Below, one piece after another: positions 47,047 to 55,961 of a DNA stretch of 64,000 nt. The number at the start of each line of letters is the position of its first letter. The first letter of the stretch is position 1. Where the stretch lies: positions 310,001 to 374,000 of the forward strand of contig NZ_JACCFO010000001.1 in assembly GCF_013410565.1 (NCBI RefSeq), given 5' to 3'. The stretch comes from Streptomonospora nanhaiensis (GTDB lineage: Bacteria > Actinomycetota > Actinomycetes > Streptosporangiales > Streptosporangiaceae). The notes under the pieces are model-generated. The model worked only from the letters and a program-made list of their open reading frames with translations, ran no database searches and had not been told where the DNA came from. Made by a program: the position numbers and the translations under genes.

Positions 47047-49167
47047 CTACAGGTCGGCGTCGACCTCCTCCTGGGCGCGGTGCCGCTCGCGCTGGCGGCG
47101 GCGCTCCTCCTCGCGCGCGGCGCTGCGCTCGTCCTCGGCCACGGCGGTGCGCATCGCCGCCGAGAGCGCCCGCAGCTCCATGTTGACCCGCGGGTAGTCC
47201 ACCAGGCGCGGAAGCGCGCCCAGGCGCGGTGTGCGCCGCTCGCGCAGCGCCGCCATCAGCTCCTCGAAGGCCAGGTACAGCCGCTGCAGCGTGATCTGCG
47301 ACGCCGGCTGCGGCCGTTCCAGCGCCAGCGCCGCCAGCGCCAGGTAGCCCACCCGCTGGGTGGCCACCACCACCGGCCACAGCGGGCGGGTGGTGGTGGC
47401 CCGGGGGACGTCGCCCACCGCGCTGTCGTAGACGCCGCGCAGGCTGACCAGCGCCGTGCGCAGGTCGCGGCGCAGCCGGTAGGTGCGCTCGGCGTCGAGC
47501 TGGACCTCGGGGTCGAGCACGGCCAGCAGCGCCGTTCGGGTGGTCTCCAGGACGTCGACGATGGTCTGGGGCAGCCGCGCCGCCGACGCCCGGCGCCACA
47601 GCAGCAGCGCGCCGAGCATGCCCGCCAGCGAGCCCACCACGGTGTCGAGGATGCGGGCCTCGGCCAGCTGCTCGACCGGGTAGGGCGAGGCGGTGTGGGC
47701 CAGGATCAGGCCCATGGGCGTGAGGAAGATGCTGGCGTAGAAGAAGTTGCGCGTCACCGTGAGCTGGGTGAGCCCCTGGAAGCCGGCGGCCAGGGCGATG
47801 CTCGCGACCAGGGGGAGGTCGGCCATCAGCAGCAGCGCGCCGATGACCACCCCGATGAGCGTGCCCAGGGCGCGCTGGGCCGACCGGTTCACCGTCAGCA
47901 CCACGTTGCCGCCCTGCAGCACGGCCGTGGTCGTGATGCAGATCCAGTAGTAGCGGTCCAGGCCGACGGCCAGGCCGAACACCGCGGCCAGGGTCACGGT
48001 GATGCCCATGCGCAGGGCGGTGGGCAGGACCAGCGACTCGCGGGTGAGGCTGGAGCGCAGGGACTGCCACACCGAGGGGTAGCGCACGTCCTGCAGTTCC
48101 AGACCGCGGCCCTCGGTCTCGTGCTCGTCGCGGTGCGCGGTCTGGGCGGCGCGGCCCAGCCGGTTGTAGAGGCGGGCCTCCAGCGAGCGCGGGCGCAGGC
48201 CCTTGCGCAGCTCGTCCAGGCGGTCGGGGTCGGGGGCGAGGTCGGGGCGCCCCACGGAGGCGGCCAGTTCCTCGGCGAAGTCGGCGGCGAGCGCGGGCAG
48301 GCGCTCGGTGCGGGCCAGGGAGACGTCGGTGGCGGCCAGGTGGATGTCGGAGACCCAGCGCAGCAGCGCGCGCAGCCGCGCGGCCGTGGGGGTGTCGCGG
48401 TAGCCGCGGGTCTGGCCCAGCAGCACGATGCGCCAGGCGCGGGCCACGGCCACCGACGCGTCGTGCTGGACGTGGTCCACGCGCGGCGTGCCGATGGACC
48501 GCAGCAGGGCGGCCAGCTGGCGGAACGCCTCGGCGACCGCGCGGTGCTCGGGGTGGCGCCCGCGGAACAGGCCCTCGCCCATCGACACCGCCCAGCCCAC
48601 GGCGGCGCCCATCCCCGCGACCAGCGCGTGCATGGGCACCTGCGCCAGGCCCCCGGGGGCGATGGTGGAGATGCCGCAGACCAGCACGAAGAACAGCGGT
48701 CCGGGCTTGTCGACCCGCAGCGCCTGGCAGACCCAGGTCGAGACCCCGGCGACGGCGCCGATGGCGACCGCGCCCGCCCACAGGTTGAGCGAGCTGACGG
48801 TGCCCACGACCACGCTGGCCACGAACCCCAGGCCGACGAACGCCAGCGCCACCGCGCGGTACTGGTAGGGGGTCTCCTTCTCGTAGAGGACCGTCATCGA
48901 CCCCAGCGCGGCCAGGGTGCCCACCTGCGGCCCGAACAGCGCGGCGGCCAGGGAGAAGGCGGTGGCCATGGCGATGACGGCCTTGAAGCCGGTGCTCCAC
49001 CCCCACCCGCCGGAGGCCAGGCCGAACAGCGCCTTGACGTCCACGCGGGACCTCGGCAGGTCGGCGACCTTGGGCCGCACGCGGGTGGGCGGGTTCCAGA
49101 TGGGTTCACTCGGCGTCGGATCGTCGGACCTGCCGCTGCTCGCCCCCTGGTCATGCACGTGCTCCAT
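47047..49167 (-). CDS. FUSC-family membrane protein
   Basis: This 706-residue integral membrane protein has two clusters of about six helices. The first spans residues 50-190 (FKAVIAMATAFSLAAALFG onwards) and the second 395-540 (ALRMGITVTLAAVFGLAVGL onwards, then RNFFYASIFLTPMGLILAH). Cytoplasmic helical domains follow each cluster. This is the layout of FUSC/aromatic-acid exporter proteins (AaeB- and YccS-like), which may export aromatic acids or act as channels. The C-terminus is strongly charged (EEERRRQRERHRAQEEV). ATG 49167 lacks a clear ribosome site; the substrate is unknown. Confidence 0.88.
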   Translation of the reverse strand: MEHVHDQGASSGRSDDPTPSEPIWNPPTRVRPKVADLPRSRVDVKALFGLASGGWGWSTGFKAVIAMATAFSLAAALFGPQVGTLAALGSMTVLYEKETPYQYRAVALAFVGLGFVASVVVGTVSSLNLWAGAVAIGAVAGVSTWVCQALRVDKPGPLFFVLVCGISTIAPGGLAQVPMHALVAGMGAAVGWAVSMGEGLFRGRHPEHRAVAEAFRQLAALLRSIGTPRVDHVQHDASVAVARAWRIVLLGQTRGYRDTPTAARLRALLRWVSDIHLAATDVSLARTERLPALAADFAEELAASVGRPDLAPDPDRLDELRKGLRPRSLEARLYNRLGRAAQTAHRDEHETEGRGLELQDVRYPSVWQSLRSSLTRESLVLPTALRMGITVTLAAVFGLAVGLDRYYWICITTTAVLQGGNVVLTVNRSAQRALGTLIGVVIGALLLMADLPLVASIALAAGFQGLTQLTVTRNFFYASIFLTPMGLILAHTASPYPVEQLAEARILDTVVGSLAGMLGALLLWRRASAARLPQTIVDVLETTRTALLAVLDPEVQLDAERTYRLRRDLRTALVSLRGVYDSAVGDVPRATTTRPLWPVVVATQRVGYLALAALALERPQPASQITLQRLYLAFEELMAALRERRTPRLGALPRLVDYPRVNMELRALSAAMRTAVAEDERSAAREEERRRQRERHRAQEEVDADL

Positions 49168-49648
49168 GGTAGGCGGGCCGCGCCCGTACCGGCCCCCTCC
49201 GGCGCGCCCCCGCCGCCCGTGCCGCCGCGCGGGGCGCGGGGCAGGGGCGCGGCGCGCGGGAGGCCTCGCCCCCGGCGACACTGCAGGTCGCCGCGCCGCC
49301 GGCGAGGTCCGAACCGCCCCGCGTCGGCACGGGCGGGTGCGCACGGCGGCGCCGGCGCGGCGTGGCCACCATCACCGGCGCGCGCACCCGGTGTGTCCGC
49401 GTCGCGACGCACCGCGATGGGGTCGCCGGGGAGGGAGGGCCGCCGGGGAGGGAGCGGCTGCGCCCCCGGCGGCACGCGGGCGCGGGGCTACTCCGCCGGG
49501 AGTAGCCCCGGGACCCTCCACGGGACGGATGTCCCCGGACGCCCCCCGGGCGGACACTGGCCGCAGGACGGGACGGCGGTCGCGAGAGGCCGTGCCGTGG
49601 CGGCCGGTGCCCGCGGGCTCGGTCCCGCCCCGCCCTCCCCTCAGCGGT
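49168..49648 (-). promoter_or_regulatory. Gap upstream of the FUSC gene, with a 12-bp inverted repeat
   Basis: This 481-nt gap has no credible gene. CGGGGCTACTCC at 49483-49494 pairs perfectly with GGAGTAGCCCCG at 49499-49510 across a 4-nt GCCG loop. It is about 140 nt past the coiled-coil gene stop and 316 nt before the FUSC start. A terminator of the upstream gene is most likely, but the TACTCC/GGAGTA core also looks like a regulator half-site pair. Nothing else stands out. Confidence 0.5.
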
Positions 49649-50881
49649 TCAGCTCTGGTCAGCCGGGGCGGTCGCGGGTGGGGCGGTGGCGGCGCGCAGG
49701 TGCTTGAGTTCGGCCAGAGCGTCGTCCAGTTGCGCCTCCGCGCGTTCGGCGCGGTGGAGGGCCTGGGCGCGGGCGTCGTCCATCGCGGCCAGCCGCTGGG
49801 CCGCCGCCTCCTTGGCCGCCGCCAACTCCTGGGCGGCCGCGGTGCGGCGCTCCTCGACCTCGGCGAGGTGGCGGGCGCGCTCCCGCTCGGCGTGCTCGCG
49901 TTCGCGCTCGACCTCGGCCGCCAGCCGCGCGCGCTCCTCGGCGGAGTCGGAAAGGCGGGCGCGCAGCGCCTCGGCCTCCTGCTCGGCGCGTTCGGCACGC
50001 CGCCGGGCCTCCTCGGCGGCGCGCTTCCGCTCCTCCAGGCGCTCACGCAGCGCGGTCCGCTCGGCTTCGGCCTCCTGGCGGACCCGCGCGAGTTCGGCGG
50101 CCGCCGCGCGGCGCTCGGCCGCCAGCCGCTCGGCGGCGGCCTCCTCGGCGGCCACCCGGCGGCGTTCGGCGTCGGCGAGCCCGGCGTTGTACTCGGCGAG
50201 CGCGGCGGCGCGCTCGGCCTCGGCACGGGCCGCCTCCTCGACCGCGTGGTCGCGTTCGGCCAGCGCGGCCTGGCGGCGCGCTATGGCCTCGTCGGCCATG
50301 CGCTCGGCCGCTCCGGCGGCGGCGACGGCCGACGCGGCGGCCTCTTCGGCGGCCCCGCGCGCCGCCTCGGCCTCGGCGCGCGCCCGGTCGGCCGCGCGGC
50401 GGCGGCCGTCGGCCTCCAGCCGGGCGGCGTCGGCCTCGGCGATCCGCCGGGCGGCGTCGACGCGGACGGCCTCGACCTGGGCCTCGACGTTGGCGGGGTC
50501 GGTCATGGCGGCGAACGCGTCGGTCGCCGCGGCGAGGGTGGCGGTCAGCTGCTCGGCCTGGACGGAGAAGCGCACCAGCAGGTCGTCGGCGCGCAACCGG
50601 GCGCTGGTCACGGGGGTGGCGCCGCCCGCGCCGGACGCCGGGGAGGCGCCGCCGGTCAGCACGGGCCCGGCGCCCGCGGTCGCCGGCGCGCCCTCGTGGG
50701 CGGTCTGGGCCGCCGCCTGCTCGGCTGTCTCCTCGCGCAGGCGCTGGCGCTCCCGCCAGGCCCGCCAGCGGGTGTGCTCGGGCAGGTCGCAGTACTCCGG
50801 CGGGCGCCCGGGCGCGGAGCCGCGCGGCACCGGACGGGTGCAGCCGGGGAAGTTGCAGGTGTTCGCGTCGGTCGCTGGCAC
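49649..50881 (-). CDS. Zinc-knuckle and coiled-coil protein, unknown function
   Basis: This 410-residue protein starts with a small zinc-knuckle-like unit, CNFPGCTRPVP with CDLPEHTRWRAWRER (ligands C-x4-C and C-x4-H), resembling finger ends of actinobacterial DNA-binding replication regulators. From about residue 125 to 395 it is one long Ala/Glu/Arg coiled coil with regular heptads, ending in an Ala/Pro tail. KfrA-like plasmid proteins share this layout, so DNA binding through the N-terminus with filament formation is a reasonable guess. The start GTG 50881 has no ribosome site, and TACGCT lies 7 nt upstream, so the message may be leaderless. Confidence 0.75.
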   Translation of the reverse strand: MPATDANTCNFPGCTRPVPRGSAPGRPPEYCDLPEHTRWRAWRERQRLREETAEQAAAQTAHEGAPATAGAGPVLTGGASPASGAGGATPVTSARLRADDLLVRFSVQAEQLTATLAAATDAFAAMTDPANVEAQVEAVRVDAARRIAEADAARLEADGRRRAADRARAEAEAARGAAEEAAASAVAAAGAAERMADEAIARRQAALAERDHAVEEAARAEAERAAALAEYNAGLADAERRRVAAEEAAAERLAAERRAAAAELARVRQEAEAERTALRERLEERKRAAEEARRRAERAEQEAEALRARLSDSAEERARLAAEVEREREHAERERARHLAEVEERRTAAAQELAAAKEAAAQRLAAMDDARAQALHRAERAEAQLDDALAELKHLRAATAPPATAPADQS

Positions 50882-51150
50882 GCAGACGAGCGTAGTGGTC
50901 CGCGCGGCCCCGCGCCCGGACCCGGCGCTGCCCGATGCGGTCGACGCGGTCCGGTGCTGCCGGGATGGCCGAAGCGCGCGGCCCGGCGCGGCGATGGGAG
51001 CCGCGCGGCCCGGAGCGGCGCCCAGAAGGCGGGCGCGGGCACGGCCGGGGGAGGGGGCCGCCAGGCGGCGGATCGGCACGGGATGCCCGGCGGACCCGGG
51101 CGCGCGGACGGGGCGCGCCCGGGGGCTTCGCGAAAGCGGCGGGTACGCGG

Positions 51151-51813
51151 CTACAGCGCCTGGCGCACGTAGTCGGGCACGGCGGTCGGGCCGGAACCCT
51201 GTTCGTCGGGCACGGGCGGCGAGTAGCCGCGCGCCGTGGGGACGACGCCGGCCCAGTACGGGAGGTCCATGTCCTCGGGCTCGTCGACCACCCCGCCGGT
51301 GCGCACCTTGGCCGAGACGTCGGTGAGGTCCAGCCGGATGACGGCGGTCTTGGCCAGCTCCTTGGGCGTGGGCGGGCGGCAGTCGTCGGCGCGGCCGGGG
51401 AAGGGGGCGTTGACCAGCGCGTCCAGGGCCATGCGCCGCTCCTCCTCGGCGACCACGCGGTGGGCGATGCCGTGAGCGACCACCGACCGGTAGTTGAGGG
51501 AGTGGTGGAACGCCGAGCGGGCCAGCACCACGCCGTCGGTCAGCGTGACGGTGACGCAGACGCGCAGGCACTCGCGCGCCGCGTGCAGCGGGCGGCTGCC
51601 GGTGGAGCCGTGCATGTACAGGCGCTCGCCCACGCGGGCGTACATGGTGGGCAGCACCACGGGCGCCCCGTCGGCCACGAAGCCGAGGTGGCAGACGTAG
51701 TCGGCGTCAAGGATGGCGTGGACGGCGGCGCGGTCGTAGCGGGCGCGCTCGGCGAGGCGGGTGGGAGTTGTGCGGGGGCCGGCCGGATAGGCGGGTGAGG
51801 AGTCGATGACCAC
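51151..51813 (-). CDS. Pyridoxamine 5'-phosphate oxidase family protein (NimA-like)
   Basis: This 220-residue split-barrel protein resembles the flavin-nucleotide-binding group that contains nitroimidazole-resistance NimA. Landmarks are RYDRAAVHAILDADYVCHLGFVADGAPVVLP split at residue 43, then YMHGSTGSRPLHA and the VVAHGIAHRVVAEEE strand. Activity may be reductase, F420-binding or unassigned. The start is GTG 51813. It is divergent from the truncated permease, and the two coding regions almost touch: the first permease-like codon is only 9 nt away, leaving no room for a promoter, which supports a deletion at this junction. Confidence 0.87.
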   Translation of the reverse strand: MVIDSSPAYPAGPRTTPTRLAERARYDRAAVHAILDADYVCHLGFVADGAPVVLPTMYARVGERLYMHGSTGSRPLHAARECLRVCVTVTLTDGVVLARSAFHHSLNYRSVVAHGIAHRVVAEEERRMALDALVNAPFPGRADDCRPPTPKELAKTAVIRLDLTDVSAKVRTGGVVDEPEDMDLPYWAGVVPTARGYSPPVPDEQGSGPTAVPDYVRQAL

Positions 51814-51821
51814 GAGCCAAC

Positions 51822-53144
51822 ACCAACTTCCTGGGCGCCGGCGGGCGACTGGCCTCGGCCGGCCCCGCCCTGGCCCTGGCCTACGCCGTCTGCGGCCTCT
51901 TCGCGTTCTTCGTGGTCCGCGCGCTGGGCGAGCTGATCCTGCACCGGCCCTCGTCCGGATCGTTCGTCTCCTACTCGCGCGAGTTCATGGGTGAGAAGGG
52001 CGCCTACGTCGGCGGCTGGCTCTACTTCCTGAACTGGTCCACCACCGGGATCGCCGACATCACCGCGATCGCCCTCTACATCCACTACTGGGACATGTTC
52101 TCCGACATCCCGCAGTGGGTGCTGGCGCTCATCGCGCTCGCCGTGGTGCTGGCGTTCAACCTCATCTCGGTGAAGATCTTCGGCGAGATGGAGTTCTGGT
52201 TCGCGATCATCAAGGTCGCCGCCCTGGTGGTCTTCATGGTCATCGGCATCGCGCTCCTGGTCACCGGCCAGGACGTGGGCGGACACGACAGCGGCGTCCA
52301 CCTGCTCGTCAGCGAGGGCGGCTTCTTCCCCGCGGGTGTCCTGCCGGTCGTGCTCGTCATGCAGGGCGTGATCTTCGCCTACTCCGCGGTCGAGATGGTC
52401 GGCGTGACCTCCGGCGAGACGGCCAACCCCGAGAAGGTCATGCCGAAGGCGATCAACTCGATCATGTGGCGCATCGGCCTGTTCTACGTCGGCTCGGTGC
52501 TGCTGCTGGCCATGGTGGTGCCCTACACGGTCTTCGAGGCCGGGCAGAGCCCGTTCGTCACCGTCCTCAGCGAGCTGGGAGTCCCCGCCGCCGGCGACGT
52601 GATGAACCTGGTCGTGCTGACCGCCGCGATGTCCAGCCTCAACTCCGGCCTCTACACCACCGGCCGCATCCTGCGGTCCATGTCGATGGCCGGTTCGGCG
52701 CCCAAGTTCACCTCGGTGATGAGCCGCAGCCAGGTGCCCTACGGCGGCATCCTGCTCACCTGCGCCGTGTGCGTCCTGGGTGTCGGGCTCAACTACGTGC
52801 TGCCCGCCGAGGCGTTCGAGATCGTCATCAACTTCGCGGCGATCGGCGTCATCGGCACGTGGAGCATGATCATGCTGTCCCACCTGATGTTCTACCGGCA
52901 GGCCCAGGCCGGGCGGGTGCGGCGGCCGTCCTACCAGCTGTTCGGGTCGCCGTTCACCGAGATCGTCACGCTGGCCTTCTTCGGCGCCATCGTCGTGATG
53001 ATGTGGTTTGACGAGATCGGGCGCTACACCATCATGGCGCTGCCGCTGATCGTCATCGCCATGGTCGTCGGCTGGTTCTGCGTCCGCGGCCGGGTCAACC
53101 GGATCGCGGCGGAGCGCGAGGCGGCGGGCACGGCCGCCGACTAG
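51822..53144 (+). pseudogene. Amino-acid permease (APC family, GABA/CycA-like) missing its 5' end
   Basis: This is an amino-acid:proton symporter of about 440 visible residues instead of the usual 470-490. Family sequence begins abruptly at FLGAGGRLASAGPALALAYAVCG (split, near 51828), the middle of TM1. The preceding residues are not permease-like, and an in-frame TGA sits at 51807. The first usable in-frame start is GTG 51912, which would drop TM1 and half of TM2. The remaining protein (ALGELILHRPSSGSF, then ten helices) is intact with no internal stop. It is therefore either a recent pseudogene or an N-terminally shortened protein. The break lies against the divergent gene at 51813. Confidence 0.75.
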
Positions 53145-53150
53145 GCACCG

Positions 53151-53209
53151 CGCCGGGCGGGGGCCCTCCCCGAGAAGGCCGTCCCTTCACGGACGGCCCC
53201 CGCCCGGCG
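53151..53209. terminator. Hairpin with two exclusive folds after the permease
   Basis: A 15-bp stem forms between 53151-53165 and 53195-53209. Within its loop, GGCCGTCC at 53177-53184 pairs with GGACGGCC at 53191-53198 across CTTCAC, sharing bases with the outer right arm, so the two folds exclude one another. No T-tract is present. Confidence 0.6.
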
Positions 53210-53234
53210 GCCGCGGCCCTTCCGGCGCGCCATC

Positions 53235-53269
53235 CGGTGGCGGCCCGCCCCCGCGGTGGGCCGCCACCG
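53235..53269. terminator. 12-bp GC hairpin after the aldo/keto reductase
   Basis: CGGTGGCGGCCC pairs perfectly with GGGCCGCCACCG over 11 nt, about 100 nt past the stop of the minus-strand reductase. It probably terminates that gene. Confidence 0.6.
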
Positions 53270-53366
53270 CCGCGCCCGGCCACCGTGCGTCCGCGGGCCG
53301 GCGCCCCGGCACGCGCGGGCCGCGGCCGCCGCGAGGGCGGTGGAGGAGTGGGCGGGCACGCCCCCG

Positions 53367-54323
53367 TCAGTAGCGCTCGCCCACCGGTGCCGGCACCGCG
53401 TCGAGTTCGGCCAGGTCGGCCTCTGTCAGCACCAGGTCGGCGGCCTCGGCGTTCTCCACCAGGTAGCGCGGGGTCTTGGTGCCGGGGATCGGCACCACGG
53501 TGCCGCTCTGGGCACGTGTCCAGGCCAGCGCGACCTGGCCCGGCGTGGCGCCGTGGCGCTCGGCCACGCGCCCGGCGGCCTCGGTGATCGCCCGGTTCGC
53601 CGCCATCGCCTCGGCCTGGAAGCGCGGGTTGCCCCGCCGCCAGTCGCCCTCGGCGATGTCGTCGGGCGAGCTGAACCGGCCGGTCAGGAAGCCCCGCCCC
53701 AGCGGAGAGTACGCCAGGAACGCGATCCCGTTGGCCTCGCAGTAGGGCACCACCTCGGCCAGCGCCTCGCGCGTCCACAGCGACAGCTCCGACTGCACGG
53801 AGGCCACCGGGTGGATCGCCTGGGCGCGCCGGATCTCCTCGACCGAGACCTCCGAGAGCCCGATGGCGCGGGCCTTGCCCGCCGCGACGGCCTCGGCCAT
53901 CGCGCCCCAGGTCTCCTCCAGCGGGGTGGCGGGATCGACCCGGTGCAGCTGGTAGAGGTCGACGTGGTCGGTGCCCAGGCGGCGCAGACTGGCGTCGACG
54001 CTCGCGCGCACGTGCTCGGGCCGGCCGTCGTTGCGGCGGCCCATGGGGTGCGACGGGTCGCCCACCAGGCCCACCTTCGTGGCCAGCACCGCGCGCTCGC
54101 GGCGGTCGGCCAGCGCGCGGCCCACCAGCTCCTCGTTGGTGTAGGGGCCGTAGACGTCGGCGGTGTCCAGCAGGGTGACGCCCAGGTCCAGCGCCTGGTG
54201 GATCACCGCGACCGACACGTCGTCGTCGCGGCCCCGCGGGTCGTAGCCGTGGGTCATCCCCATGCAGCCGAGTCCGATGGCGCCGATGGCGGGGCCGGAC
54301 GCCCCCAGGGTGGTGGTGATCAT
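53367..54323 (-). CDS. Aldo/keto reductase
   Basis: This 318-residue NADPH-dependent (beta/alpha)8-barrel oxidoreductase has the catalytic tetrad: Asp and Tyr in LLDTADVYG, Lys in VLATKVGL, and His in [10 protein letters not shown]. The C-terminal NADPH-binding loop is [19 protein letters not shown]. It resembles the YajO/Gfo-like AKR13 group acting on small aldehydes and quinones. ATG 54323 has AGAAGG 6 nt upstream. A divergent MerR regulator and a 19-bp-spacer promoter make it the likely target of that regulator. Confidence 0.92.
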   Translation of the reverse strand: MITTTLGASGPAIGAIGLGCMGMTHGYDPRGRDDDVSVAVIHQALDLGVTLLDTADVYGPYTNEELVGRALADRRERAVLATKVGLVGDPSHPMGRRNDGRPEHVRASVDASLRRLGTDHVDLYQLHRVDPATPLEETWGAMAEAVAAGKARAIGLSEVSVEEIRRAQAIHPVASVQSELSLWTREALAEVVPYCEANGIAFLAYSPLGRGFLTGRFSSPDDIAEGDWRRGNPRFQAEAMAANRAITEAAGRVAERHGATPGQVALAWTRAQSGTVVPIPGTKTPRYLVENAEAADLVLTEADLAELDAVPAPVGERY

Positions 54324-54380
54324 GACGACCCTTCTGTCGGAACGGGCGGTGCGGCCGGGCTGCGCCGGCCGTCGCTGAGC

Positions 54381-54411
54381 ACTGTGCACCCTGGAGTGCA
54401 CTCCAAGGCAA
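54381..54411 (-). promoter_or_regulatory. MerR-type promoter and operator for the aldo/keto reductase
   Basis: On the minus strand TTGCCT (54411-54406) and CACAGT (54386-54381) are 19 nt apart, the lengthened spacer that MerR regulators correct by untwisting DNA. Inside it TGGAGTGCACTCCA (54392-54405) is a perfect 14-bp palindrome. The -10 is about 58 nt from the reductase ATG. Confidence 0.85.
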
Positions 54412-54486
54412 GCCGGCCGTCCCGGCTGCCCCGCGCATCGCCGCGGCCCTCGCCCGGCGCCGGCGCGGCCGACTAGATTCGCGGGC

Positions 54487-54876
54487 ATGAGCACCGCCTC
54501 GACCGAGCCGCTGACGATCTCCGCCGCCGCCGAACGCGTCGGGCTGTCCGCCGACACGCTGCGCTACTACGAGCGCATCGGCCTGCTGGACCCCGTGCCG
54601 CGCACGGCCGCCGGACAGCGCCTCTACGGCGCCGCCGAAATGGCCCGCCTGGAGATGGTGATGCGGTTGCGGGGGACCGGAATGCCGATCCAGGACATGG
54701 TGGAGTACGCGCGGCTGGTGCGCGAGGGGGATGCGGCAGTGGCCCGCCGGCGCGCCATGCTCGCCGGGCAGCGCGCCCGGCTGCTGGGCCGGATGGAGGA
54801 GTTGGAGGCCACGCTGCGCTACCTCGACCGCAAGATCGCGACCTACGACGCCCGCATGGCGGTGGAGGCGGGCTGA
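54487..54876 (+). CDS. MerR-family regulator without cysteine
   Basis: This 129-residue activator-type regulator has the MerR winged helix-turn-helix at residues 8-76 ([30 protein letters not shown], then [15 protein letters not shown]). A short dimerisation helix follows (about 80-122). It contains no cysteine at all, so thiol or metal sensing of the NmlR/SoxR kind is excluded. The ligand may be a small organic molecule. The start is ATG 54487. It is divergent from the aldo/keto reductase, whose promoter holds the expected palindrome, so control of that gene is likely. Confidence 0.92.
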   Translation: MSTASTEPLTISAAAERVGLSADTLRYYERIGLLDPVPRTAAGQRLYGAAEMARLEMVMRLRGTGMPIQDMVEYARLVREGDAAVARRRAMLAGQRARLLGRMEELEATLRYLDRKIATYDARMAVEAG

Positions 54877-54970
54877 GGGGGTCCGCCGCGACGGGCCGGG
54901 ACCGCTCCACCCGCGCCGCCCCGCGCCGGCGCCGCACCCGGCGGGCGCCCCGCAGCGCCGCAACGCGGAA

Positions 54971-55005
54971 CGGGGCGCCCGCACCCCTTTGGTGCGGGCG
55001 CCCCG
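54971..55005. terminator. 15-bp GC hairpin between merR and GNAT genes
   Basis: CGGGGCGCCCGCACC pairs perfectly with GGTGCGGGCGCCCCG over a 5-nt CCTTT loop, between the convergent stops at 54876 and 55059. It has no T-tract. Confidence 0.75.
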
Positions 55006-55058
55006 CGGACGCGTGCCGTGCCGGTCGCCGGACCCCCGCGGCGGCCGCCGGGCGGGGG

Positions 55059-55613
55059 TCAGTCGTGGCCGCCCACGCCGCCGATCCGGGTCACCATCGT
55101 GGTGACGAAGGGCCGGAAGCCCTCCTGCTCGAAGAAGCGGATGTCCTCGGAGCTGGTGGCCAGGGCCGTCAGTTCGATGTCGCGGATGCCCATGGAGCCC
55201 ACCTGGCGGCGGATCTCCTCCAGCAGGCCCGAGCCCACGCCCGTGCCGGTGTGCTCGGGGGCCACCGCCAGGGTCTGGACCACGGCCACCCGCGCGCCCC
55301 GGTCCCACGACCCCTGCTCGCTCTGGCGGACGGTGACCATGGCGTAGCCGACCGTCTCGCCGCCGCGCTCGGCCACCAGGGCCAGTGTGCTGGAGTCCTT
55401 CAGCCAGGCGAGGTACTGCGCCCGCCGGCGGCGCCAGGACTCCTCGGCGTTGACGCGGGTGATGATGTCCTCAAGGTGCGGCGCCACGGTGGCGTGCTGC
55501 TCGTGCAGGGCCGCCCACAGCTCCGCCAGCTCCTCAACGTCGGCGGCGCCGAGGTAGCGGTAGCGCAGAGTCGGAATTCCGCCGTGGGTTTTGGTCGCCA
55601 ACGAAGATCCCAT
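55059..55613 (-). CDS. GNAT-family N-acetyltransferase
   Basis: This 184-residue acetyltransferase uses acetyl-CoA. The core is visible as strand 4 (VAVVQTLAVAPEHTGTGVGSGLLEEI) with the pyrophosphate-binding loop pattern Q/R-x-x-G-x-G/A reduced to TGTGVGSG, then IELTALATSSEDIRFFEQEGFRP with the typical C-terminal FFEQEGF. An N-terminal extension of about 20 residues is not conserved in the family. ATG 55613 has GGTGGA upstream. The substrate is unknown. It is divergent from the panE-like gene across 348 nt. Confidence 0.87.
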   Translation of the reverse strand: MGSSLATKTHGGIPTLRYRYLGAADVEELAELWAALHEQHATVAPHLEDIITRVNAEESWRRRRAQYLAWLKDSSTLALVAERGGETVGYAMVTVRQSEQGSWDRGARVAVVQTLAVAPEHTGTGVGSGLLEEIRRQVGSMGIRDIELTALATSSEDIRFFEQEGFRPFVTTMVTRIGGVGGHD

Positions 55614-55961
55614 GTTTTTTCCACCCGTTTCCCATGCGACCCCGCCCCTCGGCCCGCCCGGCACCGCGGCCGCTCCGAACTCGGATAGGCGAGGTGAGCT
55701 GTATTACTGACGGTACGCGCCGCGTGCGGCGGGCGTCGCCGCGCTGCGGGCAAAAGGACGATGCGTCGTGACGATAGGAGAAAATCGCGCGTTTTTTGCC
55801 GAGGTTTCGCCGTGCGCGGGCACCGCTGCCCGCAGACCGCGCGGCCCCCGCCGACCGCACCCCGCCCGCCGGGCCGGAGGCCCCGCGCGGCACAATGGGG
55901 CGACCTCGGACCGCCCCGCGCGCGGCGGGGCGGCCACGACCTCGTGGAAGGGAGCCCGGCC
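55614..55961. promoter_or_regulatory. Gap between GNAT and ketopantoate reductase genes
   Basis: This 348-nt divergent promoter region has no gene. It is less GC-rich near 55690-55800 and includes AATCGCGCGTTTTTTGCCG, where the T run could be part of either promoter. I saw no convincing -35/-10 pair or strong palindrome. Confidence 0.3.

Noticed and set aside
47080-49707. A long plus-strand reading frame opposite the FUSC gene
   Set aside because: Composition is typical of an antisense shadow; the minus-strand FUSC protein has clear membrane helices.
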